Positions 45,055 through 54,487 are shown, numbered from the stretch's first letter. The stretch is 64,000 nt of DNA from Lachnospiraceae bacterium (GCA_017469405.1 JAFUGL010000026.1:1-64000), one strand, 5' to 3'. Numbers and translations: made by a program. The notes: a model not told the origin generated them from the letters alone.

Positions 45055-45095
45055 CAAGGGGACAGGCATGAGACATGGTGCCTGTCCTTTTTACT
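45055..45095 (+). terminator. Terminator of the SPFH operon
   Basis: GGACAGGCA (about 45060-45068) pairs with TGCCTGTCC (about 45079-45087), followed by five T. The stem shares the GGGGACAGG element seen in the hairpin at 8470. Confidence 0.8.
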
Positions 45096-45224
45096 GTATA
45101 TTCGGTTTTGATTATATCCAAATTATATCCAAAATCGGTTGACATGTCCTGATTCTTACATTATAATTAAATTATGATAGCTGATGTTTTTTGTTTTTTG
45201 CATATATGTTTGGAGGGAAGTTTT

Positions 45225-46088
45225 ATGACGATAGAGGAAATGAAAAATAAGAAAAAAGAATATGGTTTTACCAATATGCAGATTTCTGTTTTGTCAGGTG
45301 TACCGCTTGGTACGGTTCAAAAAATTTTTGGAGGGGCAACCAAAGCACCTCGCTACGAAACCATTGAGGCTATTGAAAAAATTTTAAATCCTATGGAGGC
45401 AGGAAGGATATTATATAACCATATAAATGATGAAGAATTCACTAAACATTTTGTTATGGAGCCGGCTCCTGCTTATAAGGTAAATACAGGAAAGAAAGCG
45501 GTTCATTGGAGCAGTAACGGTAAAATCGGTAATAAAACCATAGAGGATTATATAAAGCTGCCGGAGGGAGCAAGAGTTGAGCTTATAGATGGCAATTTAT
45601 ATGATATGGCAGCGCCAACAACCCTGCATCAAAAAATAGCTGCTTTTGTTTTAATTCAACTTGAAAAATTTGTTGAAGCAAATGATGGTCCTTGCGTTCC
45701 GTTTATTGCGCCTACAGATGTTCAACTTGATTGTGATGATAAGACTATGGTTCAACCGGATGTATTTGTTATATGTGACAGGGGTAAGATAAAGAAGGCG
45801 CGAGTATTCGGTGCACCTGATTTTGCGATAGAGGTGGTTTCACCAAGCAATTGGAATATGGATATGAGCGTTAAGCTTAATAAATATAAAGCGGCAGGAG
45901 TAAGGGAATACTGGACTGTATCACCTGAACAAAATGCCATAAATGTTTATGAATTTGAAAAAGGTGATTTGCCATGCTGCTATACTTTTGATGACAAGGT
46001 ACCGGTAGGTATATGGGATGGTAGATGCGAGGTGGATTTTAAGGAGATATATAAAAGACTAAAATTTATGTTTGATATGGATGAATAG
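45225..46088 (+). CDS. XRE-type HTH fused to a Uma2-family restriction-endonuclease-like domain
   Basis: 287 residues. The N-terminal 65 hold a lambda-repressor-like HTH (TNMQISVLSGVPLGTVQKIFGG). Residues about 110-285 are a Uma2 domain. Its PD-(D/E)xK-type core is visible in LPEGARVELIDGNLYDM, FIAPTDVQL, QPDVFVICDRGK and APDFAIEVVSPSN, which hold the conserved acidic residues. Such proteins are common in cyanobacteria and Clostridia and are nuclease-like, of unknown target. GGAGGG precedes the ATG. Confidence 0.87.
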   Translation: MTIEEMKNKKKEYGFTNMQISVLSGVPLGTVQKIFGGATKAPRYETIEAIEKILNPMEAGRILYNHINDEEFTKHFVMEPAPAYKVNTGKKAVHWSSNGKIGNKTIEDYIKLPEGARVELIDGNLYDMAAPTTLHQKIAAFVLIQLEKFVEANDGPCVPFIAPTDVQLDCDDKTMVQPDVFVICDRGKIKKARVFGAPDFAIEVVSPSNWNMDMSVKLNKYKAAGVREYWTVSPEQNAINVYEFEKGDLPCCYTFDDKVPVGIWDGRCEVDFKEIYKRLKFMFDMDE

Positions 46089-46109
46089 GTTGCAATTTGG
46101 TGTTATCTC

Positions 46110-46205
46110 ATATTATAATTGTTTTATATTTGAAGGTCAGATGATAAATTTTACTTATATTTAAAGATCAGATGATGAATTATACTTATATTTAGGACAG
46201 ATAAG
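46110..46205 (+). repeat. Degenerate 31-bp tandem repeats upstream of the Cof-type phosphatase
   Basis: TTATATTT(g/a)AAG(g/a)TCAGATGATAA-like units begin near 46127 and 46158, with a third partial copy ending near 46205. Together they fill most of the 129-base gap before the HAD gene. Confidence 0.6.
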
Positions 46206-46217
46206 GTTTTATAAGAA

Positions 46218-46997
46218 ATGGATATTAAATTAGTTGCACTTGATATGGACGGAACACTTTTAGACAGTAAAAAAAGACTTCCCGTTGATTTTATACCATG
46301 GGTAAAAGATCATTCGGAGATTATGACTGTTATTGCAAGCGGGAGGCAGTATCATACACTTGAGAGAGATTTTCATATGCTGAAAAATGAACTTACATTT
46401 ATTGCAGAAAATGGTGGGCTGGTAATAAAAAATGATGAAGTCATTTACAGTGATGAAATGAAAAAAGATGATGTGAGAAAATGTCTAGATATAATTAAAG
46501 AACATTCAGACATGACACCGGTTTTGTGTGGTATAAAATCAGCATATATGCCGGTATCGGATGAGGATACATTTAAGCAGGTTGATATGTACTATGTAAG
46601 CCTCGAAGTGGTAGATGATATATATAGCTGTGTCGATAAGGATGAAATAATTAAAATAGCTGTAAATATAAAAAATTTTGGTGCTGAAAGTTCTATGGGT
46701 ATATTTAGTAATTTGGGTGAAGTTATAAAACCGGTTCTTTCCGGTGACAGCTGGATAGATATAGCCAATGCATCCGTCAATAAGGGCGAAGCAGTAAGAG
46801 CGATTTTAAAGAAGTACAATATAGATAGAAAAGAAGCTATGTCCTTTGGTGATTATCTCAATGATTATGAGCTTATCGAATCCTGTGAAGAAAGCTATTG
46901 CATGGAAAACGGACATCCAAAGTTAAAAGCTATCGCAAAGCATATAGCGGATTCCAATGACGATGATGGAGTTATGAAGGTATTGCGTTCATTATAA
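46218..46997 (+). CDS. Cof-type HAD phosphatase
   Basis: 259 residues. HAD motif I is DMDGTLLD (residues 9-16), motif II IASGRQY, motif IV SFGDYLNDYELI with the C2B cap between them. These enzymes dephosphorylate sugar phosphates or flavin precursors with an aspartyl-phosphate intermediate. The start is accepted on AAGG 16 bases upstream; the spacing is long. The substrate is not predictable. Confidence 0.92.
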   Translation: MDIKLVALDMDGTLLDSKKRLPVDFIPWVKDHSEIMTVIASGRQYHTLERDFHMLKNELTFIAENGGLVIKNDEVIYSDEMKKDDVRKCLDIIKEHSDMTPVLCGIKSAYMPVSDEDTFKQVDMYYVSLEVVDDIYSCVDKDEIIKIAVNIKNFGAESSMGIFSNLGEVIKPVLSGDSWIDIANASVNKGEAVRAILKKYNIDRKEAMSFGDYLNDYELIESCEESYCMENGHPKLKAIAKHIADSNDDDGVMKVLRSL

Positions 46998-47018
46998 AAT
47001 TGGTTTTGGGGGATTTAT

Positions 47019-47762
47019 ATGAATTTTTTTAAATACATTTCGTCAAATATTGTTAAATGGTGGCAGGTGCATATCACACCGATTCTTCACATCAACAATA
47101 ACAAAAAAGGACGTGGCAGATTTGAAGGTGGAGACGGAAGCTTGGAAAACCAGTATGCGGCAGAAGCTACAGAAAGAGCAGTCGAAAGCGTTGAAAACGC
47201 CAATTCTGCCATGAACAGTCAGGTATCAGATGGTGCATACGACGATCAGATATCGCAGGATGCATCAGGCAAATCTACTGTTAATTCAGACCTACTCAAC
47301 AATAAAATTCCTGATGGAACATCTGCAGATGCCATGGAAGTACTTAACAGAATCAATAAGGAAAAGGATGAGGCACGTAAAAAGGCAGTTGAAAATCAAT
47401 GGAAGAAACGTGAGGAAGAGGAGCGTATAGCTGCAATAATGAATGCAGGCAAGGTAGATGTCAATGCATTTATTGAAGAAGGAAGAAGTAAGGCTGCTAA
47501 TCATTCGGAAAATGCACATAATAATGTGGATACTTCCGGGTCGGGATCTTCTGATACCGAAGCCGATTCTTCTGTTACGGTTGATGCGGATTCAGAAGCT
47601 TCAGGTGAAACAAGTACTTCAGATGCAACCGAAGAACAATTAAGACGCGCACAGGAAATAATAGACAGACTTAACCGCGAGGCAGCAGAAGACGAAGCCA
47701 AAAAGCAAGCCGAGATAGACGCCGCAAAGCAGCGCGCCAAGGACGCAGGTCTTTCCGACTAG
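47019..47762 (+). CDS. Hypothetical protein, largely disordered with coiled-coil tail
   Basis: 247 residues. A short N-terminal aromatic segment (FFKYISSNIVKWWQVHI) could be an amphipathic membrane anchor. It is followed by a charged, Ala/Glu/Asp-rich low-complexity region with a coiled coil (RINKEKDEARKKAVENQWKK) and a Ser/Asp-rich linker before a final helix (EEQLRRAQEIIDRL). No family recognised. TTGGGGG upstream of the ATG is usable. Ends 12 bases before the great palindrome. Confidence 0.65.
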   Translation: MNFFKYISSNIVKWWQVHITPILHINNNKKGRGRFEGGDGSLENQYAAEATERAVESVENANSAMNSQVSDGAYDDQISQDASGKSTVNSDLLNNKIPDGTSADAMEVLNRINKEKDEARKKAVENQWKKREEEERIAAIMNAGKVDVNAFIEEGRSKAANHSENAHNNVDTSGSGSSDTEADSSVTVDADSEASGETSTSDATEEQLRRAQEIIDRLNREAAEDEAKKQAEIDAAKQRAKDAGLSD

Positions 47763-47773
47763 TTGCTGCAAGG

Positions 47774-48065
47774 TGATGGTTCTAATTGACAAATAAATTT
47801 TATAATAAAATACCTCATATCGAATACAACCGGGTAGGTGTATAAAGAGCATTTAACCCGATTTGCATAAAATCAAAAGCGAAAAAATCCTTATATATGC
47901 GTTAAAAAAATCGAACTGTTTGAACGAAGTGAGTTTTCGATTTTTAGCATATATAAGGATTTTGAGTGCTTTGATTTAGCAAATTGATGGTTAGCTCTTA
48001 TACACCTACCCGGTTATATTCAATATGAGGCTTTCATAATAAAGCGTTGTCAATTAGAACCATCA
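47774..48065. repeat. 292-bp near-continuous palindrome between convergent genes
   Basis: The outer 19 bases on each side (TGATGGTTCTAATTGACAA at 47774-47792 and the complement at 48047-48065) are perfect. Moving inward, many further segments pair: CTCATAT/ATATGAG, ACCGGGTAGGTGTATA/TATACACCTACCCGGT, GAGC/GCTC, AAAATCCTTATATATGC/GCATATATAAGGATTTT and AAATCGAA/TTCGATTT. The top is near 47920-47930. The right arm overlaps the end of the symporter gene. It could fold into a hairpin of about 100 pairs. A palindromic insertion (MITE-like) or a very large bidirectional terminator are the main options. Confidence 0.9.
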
Positions 48066-49432
48066 TCTTGTTTTGATTTAATGGAAAGCAGCGAAATTAC
48101 AAGTGACACGCCCATTCCGATAAGTGTGAAGTAGGATAACAGCTTGGCAGGTACTCCGAGACTTAAAAGCTTGTCCGGTAAAAATGCGCCCAAAAGACCG
48201 AAAAGTCCGCCTAGGATAACTGCTGCAAACCATACACCTTTACTGATAGACCGCTTTCCATATGTAAGAATTGCGATTAAAAGCGGAAAGATTACGCCCG
48301 GTGTATATATGGAGTAGGCATTGGTGAGCAATGAGATAATGTCACTGTTACCGCTTATGGCAAAAACAGTTGCCAAAACGCCTATTACACCAACGGTTAT
48401 TCTTACAAGAGCGACACTGTCTTTACCGAGTATATCCTTTACAAATATACTTGAGGCGTTTATTATACAGGTATCCGTCGATGAAAGAATCGCTGAAAGA
48501 AGACCGAATACAAGTAAAATTCCAACGAACTTCGGAACTATGCCGATTACGTACATAAGTGCTTTACTGCCGTTTAATTCTTCGGCAGAGATATTATATC
48601 TGACCCACATTCCGATAAGTGTTATAATAAATGCAAAGACAAATAAAGATATTCCGGCTATAAGTGCTGAACTTTTAGCCGTTTTTTCATCTTTTGAGAT
48701 AAAGTTACGTGACATAATATCCGGGCCTAAAAAGTAGACACCGCCTATTACAAAAAACTGTGTAAAAAGATTAACCGGCTTGTAATTATCATTTAGAAGT
48801 TCAATACCGTCTGCTATGTCAGAGGTATTTCCGCCTTTAACAAAATACAGATATATGCAGCAGATAAGAATACCTAAAACAATAATAACGAACTGTATAC
48901 GGTCAGTTTTTATAACCGACAGCTGTCCGCCGATCAGTGTATAGATTATAACTATTGCCGAAACAAGAGCAAATATAAGCTTGCTGTTTTTACCAAGAGC
49001 AAATGAGATAATTCCGTTCATGGCTACAAGCTGTCCGGCTATGACACCGATCCAGGATATAACGATTATAAATGCCAGAAGCTTTTCAGCACCACCGCCT
49101 ACGATTTTGCCTGCCATATCGGGAAGTGTTATTGCATCGATACTTCTGACCTTTTTAGAGATTATAAAGGCTTGAAGTATAAGTCCGATTCCACCAAAGG
49201 CAAGCCACCATATACCCGGAAAGCCTATACTATATACAGTATCCGTGATTCCGATGGTTGTGGATGCACCGATTACGGTAGCAAGTAAGGTCATTATTAC
49301 TGCAAATCTGCCTTGACTTTTTCCCGCCGCAGCATAGTCGGCAAAGCTGTTTATTTTCTTTATATCGAGAATTCCTATGGTAAGAAAAACTATAATGTAA
49401 ATAATAAGTGCAATTAAAAATATAGTGTTCAT
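48050..49432 (-). CDS. Sodium:solute symporter family protein
   Basis: 460 residues with about 13 hydrophobic segments. The SSS family pattern begins with INSFADYAAAGKSQG and the GASTTIGITDTVYSIGFPGIWW region, then IIVISWIGVIAGQLVAMNGI. Proteins of this family bring in a solute with sodium ions. The substrate cannot be assigned; relatives take up proline, pantothenate, sugars or amino acids. GGGAGAG precedes the ATG. Confidence 0.93.
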   Translation of the reverse strand: MNTIFLIALIIYIIVFLTIGILDIKKINSFADYAAAGKSQGRFAVIMTLLATVIGASTTIGITDTVYSIGFPGIWWLAFGGIGLILQAFIISKKVRSIDAITLPDMAGKIVGGGAEKLLAFIIVISWIGVIAGQLVAMNGIISFALGKNSKLIFALVSAIVIIYTLIGGQLSVIKTDRIQFVIIVLGILICCIYLYFVKGGNTSDIADGIELLNDNYKPVNLFTQFFVIGGVYFLGPDIMSRNFISKDEKTAKSSALIAGISLFVFAFIITLIGMWVRYNISAEELNGSKALMYVIGIVPKFVGILLVFGLLSAILSSTDTCIINASSIFVKDILGKDSVALVRITVGVIGVLATVFAISGNSDIISLLTNAYSIYTPGVIFPLLIAILTYGKRSISKGVWFAAVILGGLFGLLGAFLPDKLLSLGVPAKLLSYFTLIGMGVSLVISLLSIKSKQDDGSN

Positions 49433-49760
49433 TTTCTGACTCTCCCAGTAGTTTATTTTAGCATCTCACCTATCGGTTCGATGAGGTTATTCGCAAAATA
49501 ACGATTCGCGCAAGCGTGACCGTTGCTTTGCTCATTATAACATTACATAAAATCATATAATAAGTATTAATTTTCACTATGGTTGAAATTTAATACGACT
49601 TTTCAACCTGCGACTTTTACGAGTATATATGATATTATTTGAATTGTCAACCTATAATTAAAATAAGGTAGACAATTAAACCCGTTCAATATATTTGAAC
49701 TTTTAGATGATATGGGTTATAATTGCATATAATATAAAAAATAAGAAAGAGGAATTTATC
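49433..49760. promoter_or_regulatory. 328-base gap upstream of ddl with two small inverted repeats
   Basis: GTTATTCGCAAAATAAC forms a short stem near 49486. AATTGTC-A-ACCT (49643-49653) pairs with AGGT-A-GACAATT (49666-49677). The second lies about 100 bases before ddl and could be an operator or part of a leader. TATAAT-like sequences occur around 49705-49740. No gene is seen. Confidence 0.4.
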
Positions 49761-50825
49761 ATGTCTAAAAAAAATCTTGCCGTAATCTTTGGTGGACGCT
49801 CATCTGAGCACGAGGTATCCTGTATTTCAGTTGTGACAGTTGCTAAGGCTGTTGATACAGAAAAATATAATATATATTTGATTGGAATTACTAAGGAGGG
49901 CAGCTGGCTTAGAGCGGCTGATATCAGTCAGATAGAAGATGGAAGCTGGCGTGAAAGCAAGGAAAGAGCATTTATTTCACCTGATACAAAAGGAGAACTT
50001 ATCATAGATGAAAACGGGAATAATACATATATAAAGCTGGATGTTATATTTCCGGTGCTTCATGGCATGTATGGTGAGGACGGAACGATTCAGGGACTAT
50101 TTGAAATGGCAGATATTCCTTATGTAGGTTGCGGTGTATTTGCTTCTGCGGCTTCAATGGATAAGTTTTACACCAAGCTTGTGGTTGATACACTTGATAT
50201 AAGACAGGCGGTTTACGTCCCTGTTCTTCGTGATCAGTTAAATGATATAGACAGTGTTATTAAGAGGGTAGAGGAAAGACTTGATTATCCGGTGTTTGTA
50301 AAACCGTCAAAAGCCGGTTCATCAAAGGGTGTAAGTAAAGCTGAAAACAGAGAAATGCTCATAGCCGGATTAAATGAAGCAGCAAAGCATGATTATAAGA
50401 TTCTTGTTGAAGAAACCATCGTCGGAAGAGAACTCGAATGTGGTGTAATGGGATATGGTGATAATACAAAGGCATCCGGTGTCGGAGAAATACTGGCAGC
50501 CGAAGAAGCAGCATTTTATGATTTTGATGCCAAGTATAATAATGCTGATTCAAAGACTGTTATAAGTCCAAAGCTTCCTGATGGAAAGGAAGAAGAAATA
50601 AGGCAGGATGCTGTAAAGATATTTAATGCACTTGATGGATTTGGACTTTCAAGAGTAGATTTCTTCCTTGAAAAGGAAACAAATTGTGTAGTATTTAATG
50701 AAATTAATACACTTCCGGGCTTTACAGGCATAAGTATGTATCCGATGCTTTGGGATGCAAAGGGGTATGATATAAAGAAGCTGGTTGATACACTTATCGA
50801 GATGGCGGTAGATAGACCGAGATAG
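49761..50825 (+). CDS. ddl: D-alanine-D-alanine ligase
   Basis: 354 residues from the ATG after AAAGAGG. N-terminal IFGGRSSEHEVSCISV, the ATP-grasp core VKPSKAGSSKGVSKA and the C-terminal metal-binding FNEINTLPGFTGISMYP identify it. It joins two D-alanines for the peptidoglycan stem peptide. An upstream in-frame ATG at 49707 is not supported. Next gene (PPK2) starts 25 bases later in the same direction. Confidence 0.96.
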   Translation: MSKKNLAVIFGGRSSEHEVSCISVVTVAKAVDTEKYNIYLIGITKEGSWLRAADISQIEDGSWRESKERAFISPDTKGELIIDENGNNTYIKLDVIFPVLHGMYGEDGTIQGLFEMADIPYVGCGVFASAASMDKFYTKLVVDTLDIRQAVYVPVLRDQLNDIDSVIKRVEERLDYPVFVKPSKAGSSKGVSKAENREMLIAGLNEAAKHDYKILVEETIVGRELECGVMGYGDNTKASGVGEILAAEEAAFYDFDAKYNNADSKTVISPKLPDGKEEEIRQDAVKIFNALDGFGLSRVDFFLEKETNCVVFNEINTLPGFTGISMYPMLWDAKGYDIKKLVDTLIEMAVDRPR

Positions 50826-50850
50826 GTGGAAATTTATAAGGAGGGGTAGT

Positions 50851-52335
50851 ATGTTAAAAGAATGGGTAAAAGAAGAAAAACCAAATGATGAAGAACTTTC
50901 AGAAAGACTTGAAAAAGCAAGAGCTGAGCTTTCTGTAAGACAGATGGCAATTAAAGAAAAAAATCTTCCGGTGCTTGTTGTTATGGATGGCTGGGGAGCC
51001 GCAGGTAAGGGAAGTGTATTGGGAAGAATAATAAAAAATCTCGATCCGAGATTTTTTAAGTGTGAAACCTTAAGTAAGCCTACCGAAGATGAGACGAGAA
51101 GACCGTTTTTATATCGCTATTTTGTAAGAATACCTAAGCAGGGAAAAATCTCATTTTTTGACGGAAGCTGGATGGGTGAAGTAACCTCCGAGTATCTTCA
51201 GGGTGAGATCAGCAAGAGCCAGTACAAATCACGCCTTACCAGTATAAAGCGTTTTGAGAGACAGTTAAATGATAATGGATATTTAGTAGTAAAATTCTTC
51301 TTTCAGATAGATGAAAAGACACAGAAAAAGAGACTTAAAGAGCTTGAAAGCGATACCTACACCAAGTGGAGGGTATCTGATAAGGATTTGTGGCAGAATA
51401 AGCATTATGACAAATGTCTGGATGTATATGATGAGTACATAGAAGCTACAAATCAATTCGTAGCACCATGGTATTTTATAGATTCATCCAGCAAAAAATG
51501 GGCAGAGCTTCAGATGACAGAGATACTTATTTCAAGCATAGATACGGCTATTGCCAATGCTGAAACCGAACAGAAGGCACCACTTTTACAGAACACATTT
51601 CCTATGAAAAATACTCCGAAGCTTGCGGATATTCCGCTTGATAAAACGCTTACCGATGAGGAGTATAAAAAGGAGCTTGATATCTTACAGGCTCGTCTGG
51701 GAGAACTTCACAATGAGCTTTATCACAAGAAGATTCCTGTAATTATAGCCTACGAGGGCTGGGATGCTGCCGGCAAGGGCGGTAACATCAAGCGTCTTGC
51801 AGCAGCACTGGATCCAAGAGGTTATGAGGTTCATCCTATCGCCAGTCCTGAGCCTGCTGAAAAAGCCAGACATTATCTCTGGAGATTTTGGAACAGACTT
51901 CCTAAGGACGGACACATAGCTATCTTTGACAGAACCTGGTATGGACGTGTTATGGTAGAACGTCTCGAAGGCTTTTGCACTGAAAATGACTGGCAGAGAG
52001 CATATAACGAAATCAATGAGTTTGAAAAAGAGCTTGCAGATTGGAATGCGGTTATTGTGAAATTCTGGGTTCAAATCGATAAGGATACCCAGCTTGAAAG
52101 ATTTACAGACCGCCAGAATACTCCTGAAAAGCAGTGGAAGATTACTGATGAGGACTGGCGTAACAGAGAGAAATGGGATCTATATGAGGTGGCAGTTGAT
52201 GAAATGATTCAAAAAACCAGTACTAAATTTGCTCCTTGGCATGTCCTCGAATCAAATGACAAAAAATATGCACGTATCAAGGCTCTCAAAACAGTAATAA
52301 AAGCAATCGAAAAGAAGCTTGCAGAGGTGAAGTAA
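50851..52335 (+). CDS. pap: Two-domain polyphosphate kinase 2 (polyphosphate:AMP phosphotransferase type)
   Basis: 494 residues, with two PPK2 domains in tandem. Each has the P-loop-like G-W-x-A-A-G-K-G: GWGAAGKGS in the first half and GWDAAGKGG in the second. The second half keeps the lid DRTWYGRVMVERLEGF and the DPRGYEV segment; the first half is a diverged copy (DGSWMGEV). Two-domain members use polyphosphate to phosphorylate AMP to ADP. AGGAGGG gives a firm start. Ends with a small hairpin before the opposing methyltransferase gene. Confidence 0.92.
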   Translation: MLKEWVKEEKPNDEELSERLEKARAELSVRQMAIKEKNLPVLVVMDGWGAAGKGSVLGRIIKNLDPRFFKCETLSKPTEDETRRPFLYRYFVRIPKQGKISFFDGSWMGEVTSEYLQGEISKSQYKSRLTSIKRFERQLNDNGYLVVKFFFQIDEKTQKKRLKELESDTYTKWRVSDKDLWQNKHYDKCLDVYDEYIEATNQFVAPWYFIDSSSKKWAELQMTEILISSIDTAIANAETEQKAPLLQNTFPMKNTPKLADIPLDKTLTDEEYKKELDILQARLGELHNELYHKKIPVIIAYEGWDAAGKGGNIKRLAAALDPRGYEVHPIASPEPAEKARHYLWRFWNRLPKDGHIAIFDRTWYGRVMVERLEGFCTENDWQRAYNEINEFEKELADWNAVIVKFWVQIDKDTQLERFTDRQNTPEKQWKITDEDWRNREKWDLYEVAVDEMIQKTSTKFAPWHVLESNDKKYARIKALKTVIKAIEKKLAEVK

Positions 52336-52372
52336 ATTCCGGTTTGCCGACCCTTGCCCGATAAACCGGAAT

Positions 52373-52975
52373 TTACAGTCTGTATATGTAGGCTTTTTCG
52401 TCAGGATCTTCTTCGTAGCCGGGAAGCTTGATTACTTTTTCCAGGCGAAGAGGAAATTTGCGGATAACGCTCATCATTTCAAAGGTGCAGTAGTAGAGGA
52501 TGATGGTTATTTGACGAAGATTTTCATGGACGGATTTCATTATCTTTTTTATGATGCCTTCTAAAACCTCTGCTGAAAATGGGTTGAAAAAGTAGAAGAA
52601 ATTGTCGGTTGGTGCAATCTCATATTCTGCGGCATGCATATTAAGTATGGAAAATTTCTCGCGCTGCTCCATGAATTTAACATGATAGCTTTCTGCGTTG
52701 TTATAAAGGGTGTTATAGACCTCCTGATTGTTTTCGATACCGGTTACATTGCAGAAAAAACGGTTATTGCAATAAAATAAAACTCTGCCCATACCACAGC
52801 CGAAGTCTACAATAGTATCATCGGGATTGATGTATATATCTTCAAAGATGCGCATCAAAACCTCGTAATCGGTGGACTCGTGGATTTCAAAATCTGGCAG
52901 AGGAGTAAGCTCGTTTAATTTTTCGTGGTTGGTAAGTATTCCAAAGAAGTCATCGTAGATTCGTTCCTGACCCAT
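52373..52975 (-). CDS. SAM-dependent methyltransferase
   Basis: 200 residues. Class I methyltransferase motif I is DTIVDFGCGMGRVLFYC (about 56-72), followed by an acidic motif II end VTGIENNQEVY. The later NFFYFFNPFSAEVLEGII resembles the post-I NPP-like region. No target is evident; the substrate may be a protein or a small molecule. AAGGAG precedes the ATG. Downstream of DUF1934 and murI in the same orientation. Confidence 0.82.
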   Translation of the reverse strand: MGQERIYDDFFGILTNHEKLNELTPLPDFEIHESTDYEVLMRIFEDIYINPDDTIVDFGCGMGRVLFYCNNRFFCNVTGIENNQEVYNTLYNNAESYHVKFMEQREKFSILNMHAAEYEIAPTDNFFYFFNPFSAEVLEGIIKKIMKSVHENLRQITIILYYCTFEMMSVIRKFPLRLEKVIKLPGYEEDPDEKAYIYRL

Positions 52976-53065
52976 ACATTATTCTCCTTGTATATTAATC
53001 ATATTTGGATTTACAAATATTATCAGATAATTTGTAAGTTTAAGAATCCGAAAAAAGGAATTAGT

Positions 53066-53488
53066 TTACTCCTGTTTGATATTTATCATCATACTCATAG
53101 CTGAAGGAGGAGTTAAAGAGTCACCCATATCAAGTGTATAGAATGAGTTTATGTTTATTCCGGTTTCAGGTTCATGAAGCATATCGGTATATTCGTAACT
53201 TTCAGTTACTAAAGTAACGGGTATGTTGCCAAAAGGAGTCTCATAAGTTGTGTTGTGGGTTAGAGCTTCACCATATATAAAATCTGTTATTAGTTCGCCA
53301 CGCCTTATGATACGAAGTTCTGTTGGCGAGACATACATAGTAGTTTTAGTCAAAACTCCCTCACCGGACAAGTCCTCACTATAGGTCAATCTATAGCCGT
53401 TCTTTTCCTTAAATATTACAGCAGTATTTTCGCTTTTGTTTTTCAAACCATCCTGGTCCGTACTCTCTATAATTATTTTAACGCGCAT
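53066..53488 (-). CDS. DUF1934 (YwiB-type) protein
   Basis: 140 residues from the ATG at 53488. The protein is almost all beta strands with polar ends, fitting the calycin-like DUF1934 fold: MRVKIIIESTDQDG, RLTYSEDLSGEGVLTKTTMYVSPTELRIIRRGE. Short proteins of this family are often beside murI or argS in Firmicutes; function unknown. GAGG lies upstream. An upstream start at 53530 would fall in the long hairpin and is rejected. Confidence 0.85.
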   Translation of the reverse strand: MRVKIIIESTDQDGLKNKSENTAVIFKEKNGYRLTYSEDLSGEGVLTKTTMYVSPTELRIIRRGELITDFIYGEALTHNTTYETPFGNIPVTLVTESYEYTDMLHEPETGININSFYTLDMGDSLTPPSAMSMMINIKQE

Positions 53489-53504
53489 AAAAACCTCAAT
53501 ATGT

Positions 53505-53652
53505 GTGTCATAGGGTATAAGCCTTGCCATATCAGCAGACTGTATATAGAAATGTGCTTAGCATGGCGTTAAGTAACACGTGCCATGTGAGTACATTTTT
53601 ATATACAGTCTTAGCTGATAAGATATGACAAGGCTTACGCCCTTGTTACATC
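53505..53652. repeat. Nested long hairpin with 42-nt core related to the 41.4-kb hairpin
   Basis: From outside in: TAAGCCTTG (53518-53526) with CAAGGCTTA (53629-53637); ATCAGC with GCTGAT; ACTGTATATA (53539-53548) with TATATACAGT (53600-53609); and the core with GCATGG and CCATGT. The core 53555-53596 matches 41379-41420 at 35 of 42 positions. The extreme ends contain an inverted CCCTATGACACA/GCCCTTGTTACA pair. It lies between murI and the DUF1934 gene on the minus strand. Confidence 0.88.
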
Positions 53653-54454
53653 AATAGCTTTCTATATCTATTACATTAACTGTATTTACATTTATTGGAA
53701 GAACTCTGTCAGCAAATGCTTTAAATTTATCCATTCCGTCGCTTACATAAAAGTCGTAGGAAGGAATGTTGCTTCTACTGTTTAAAAGTCCCTTTTCATC
53801 AAGTATCTGCTTTAACTCTTTGGCTGTTTCATATGCAGGATTTATAAGTGTCACCCCATTACCCATATATCTTTTGATAGGGTTAAATAAAAGAGGGTAG
53901 TGAGTACAGCCTAATACAAGTGAGTCAACATTATATGGTTTTATCTCTGAAAGATACCTGTCTATCATGTCATCTGTGATTCGATCTTCTAAAAGACCTT
54001 CCTCAACAAGTGGGCAGAATAATGGACAGGCTTTACCTATTACAGTTACCTCTTCATCGAGCTGCCTTATGTAATCTGTGTATATTCCTGATTTTATGGT
54101 TGCTTCAGTTCCGATTACGCCGACATGTTTGGTCTTCGTTTTTTCGACAGCCATTTTTGCACCGGGTCTGACTACACCGATTACAGGGATATCTATCTCG
54201 TCACGCATATCTTCAAGGGCAAGTGCGCTGGCTGTGTTGCAGGCAACAACGATTGCCTTGACATTTTTTGTGCGTAAAAAACGGACAATCTGTCTGGAGA
54301 ATTTCAGTATTGTATTTTTGGATTTGCTTCCGTACGGTACTCGTGCGGTATCACCAAAGTATATTACATTTTCACTTGGAAGCTGGCGCATAAGCTCACG
54401 AACTACCGTTAAGCCACCGACACCGGAGTCAAAAACACCTATTGAAGCATTCAT
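53651..54454 (-). CDS. murI: Glutamate racemase
   Basis: 267 residues. FDSGVGGLTVVREL at the N-terminus and the two catalytic cysteine motifs, ACNTASA and LGCTHYPLL, are intact, with the GDTARVPYG loop between. It makes D-glutamate for peptidoglycan. AAAGGA precedes the ATG. It sits between two large hairpins, at 53505-53652 and 54488-54642. Confidence 0.96.
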   Translation of the reverse strand: MNASIGVFDSGVGGLTVVRELMRQLPSENVIYFGDTARVPYGSKSKNTILKFSRQIVRFLRTKNVKAIVVACNTASALALEDMRDEIDIPVIGVVRPGAKMAVEKTKTKHVGVIGTEATIKSGIYTDYIRQLDEEVTVIGKACPLFCPLVEEGLLEDRITDDMIDRYLSEIKPYNVDSLVLGCTHYPLLFNPIKRYMGNGVTLINPAYETAKELKQILDEKGLLNSRSNIPSYDFYVSDGMDKFKAFADRVLPINVNTVNVIDIESY

Positions 54455-54487
54455 ATTAAGAAATCCTTTCTTTGTGATAATATGACG

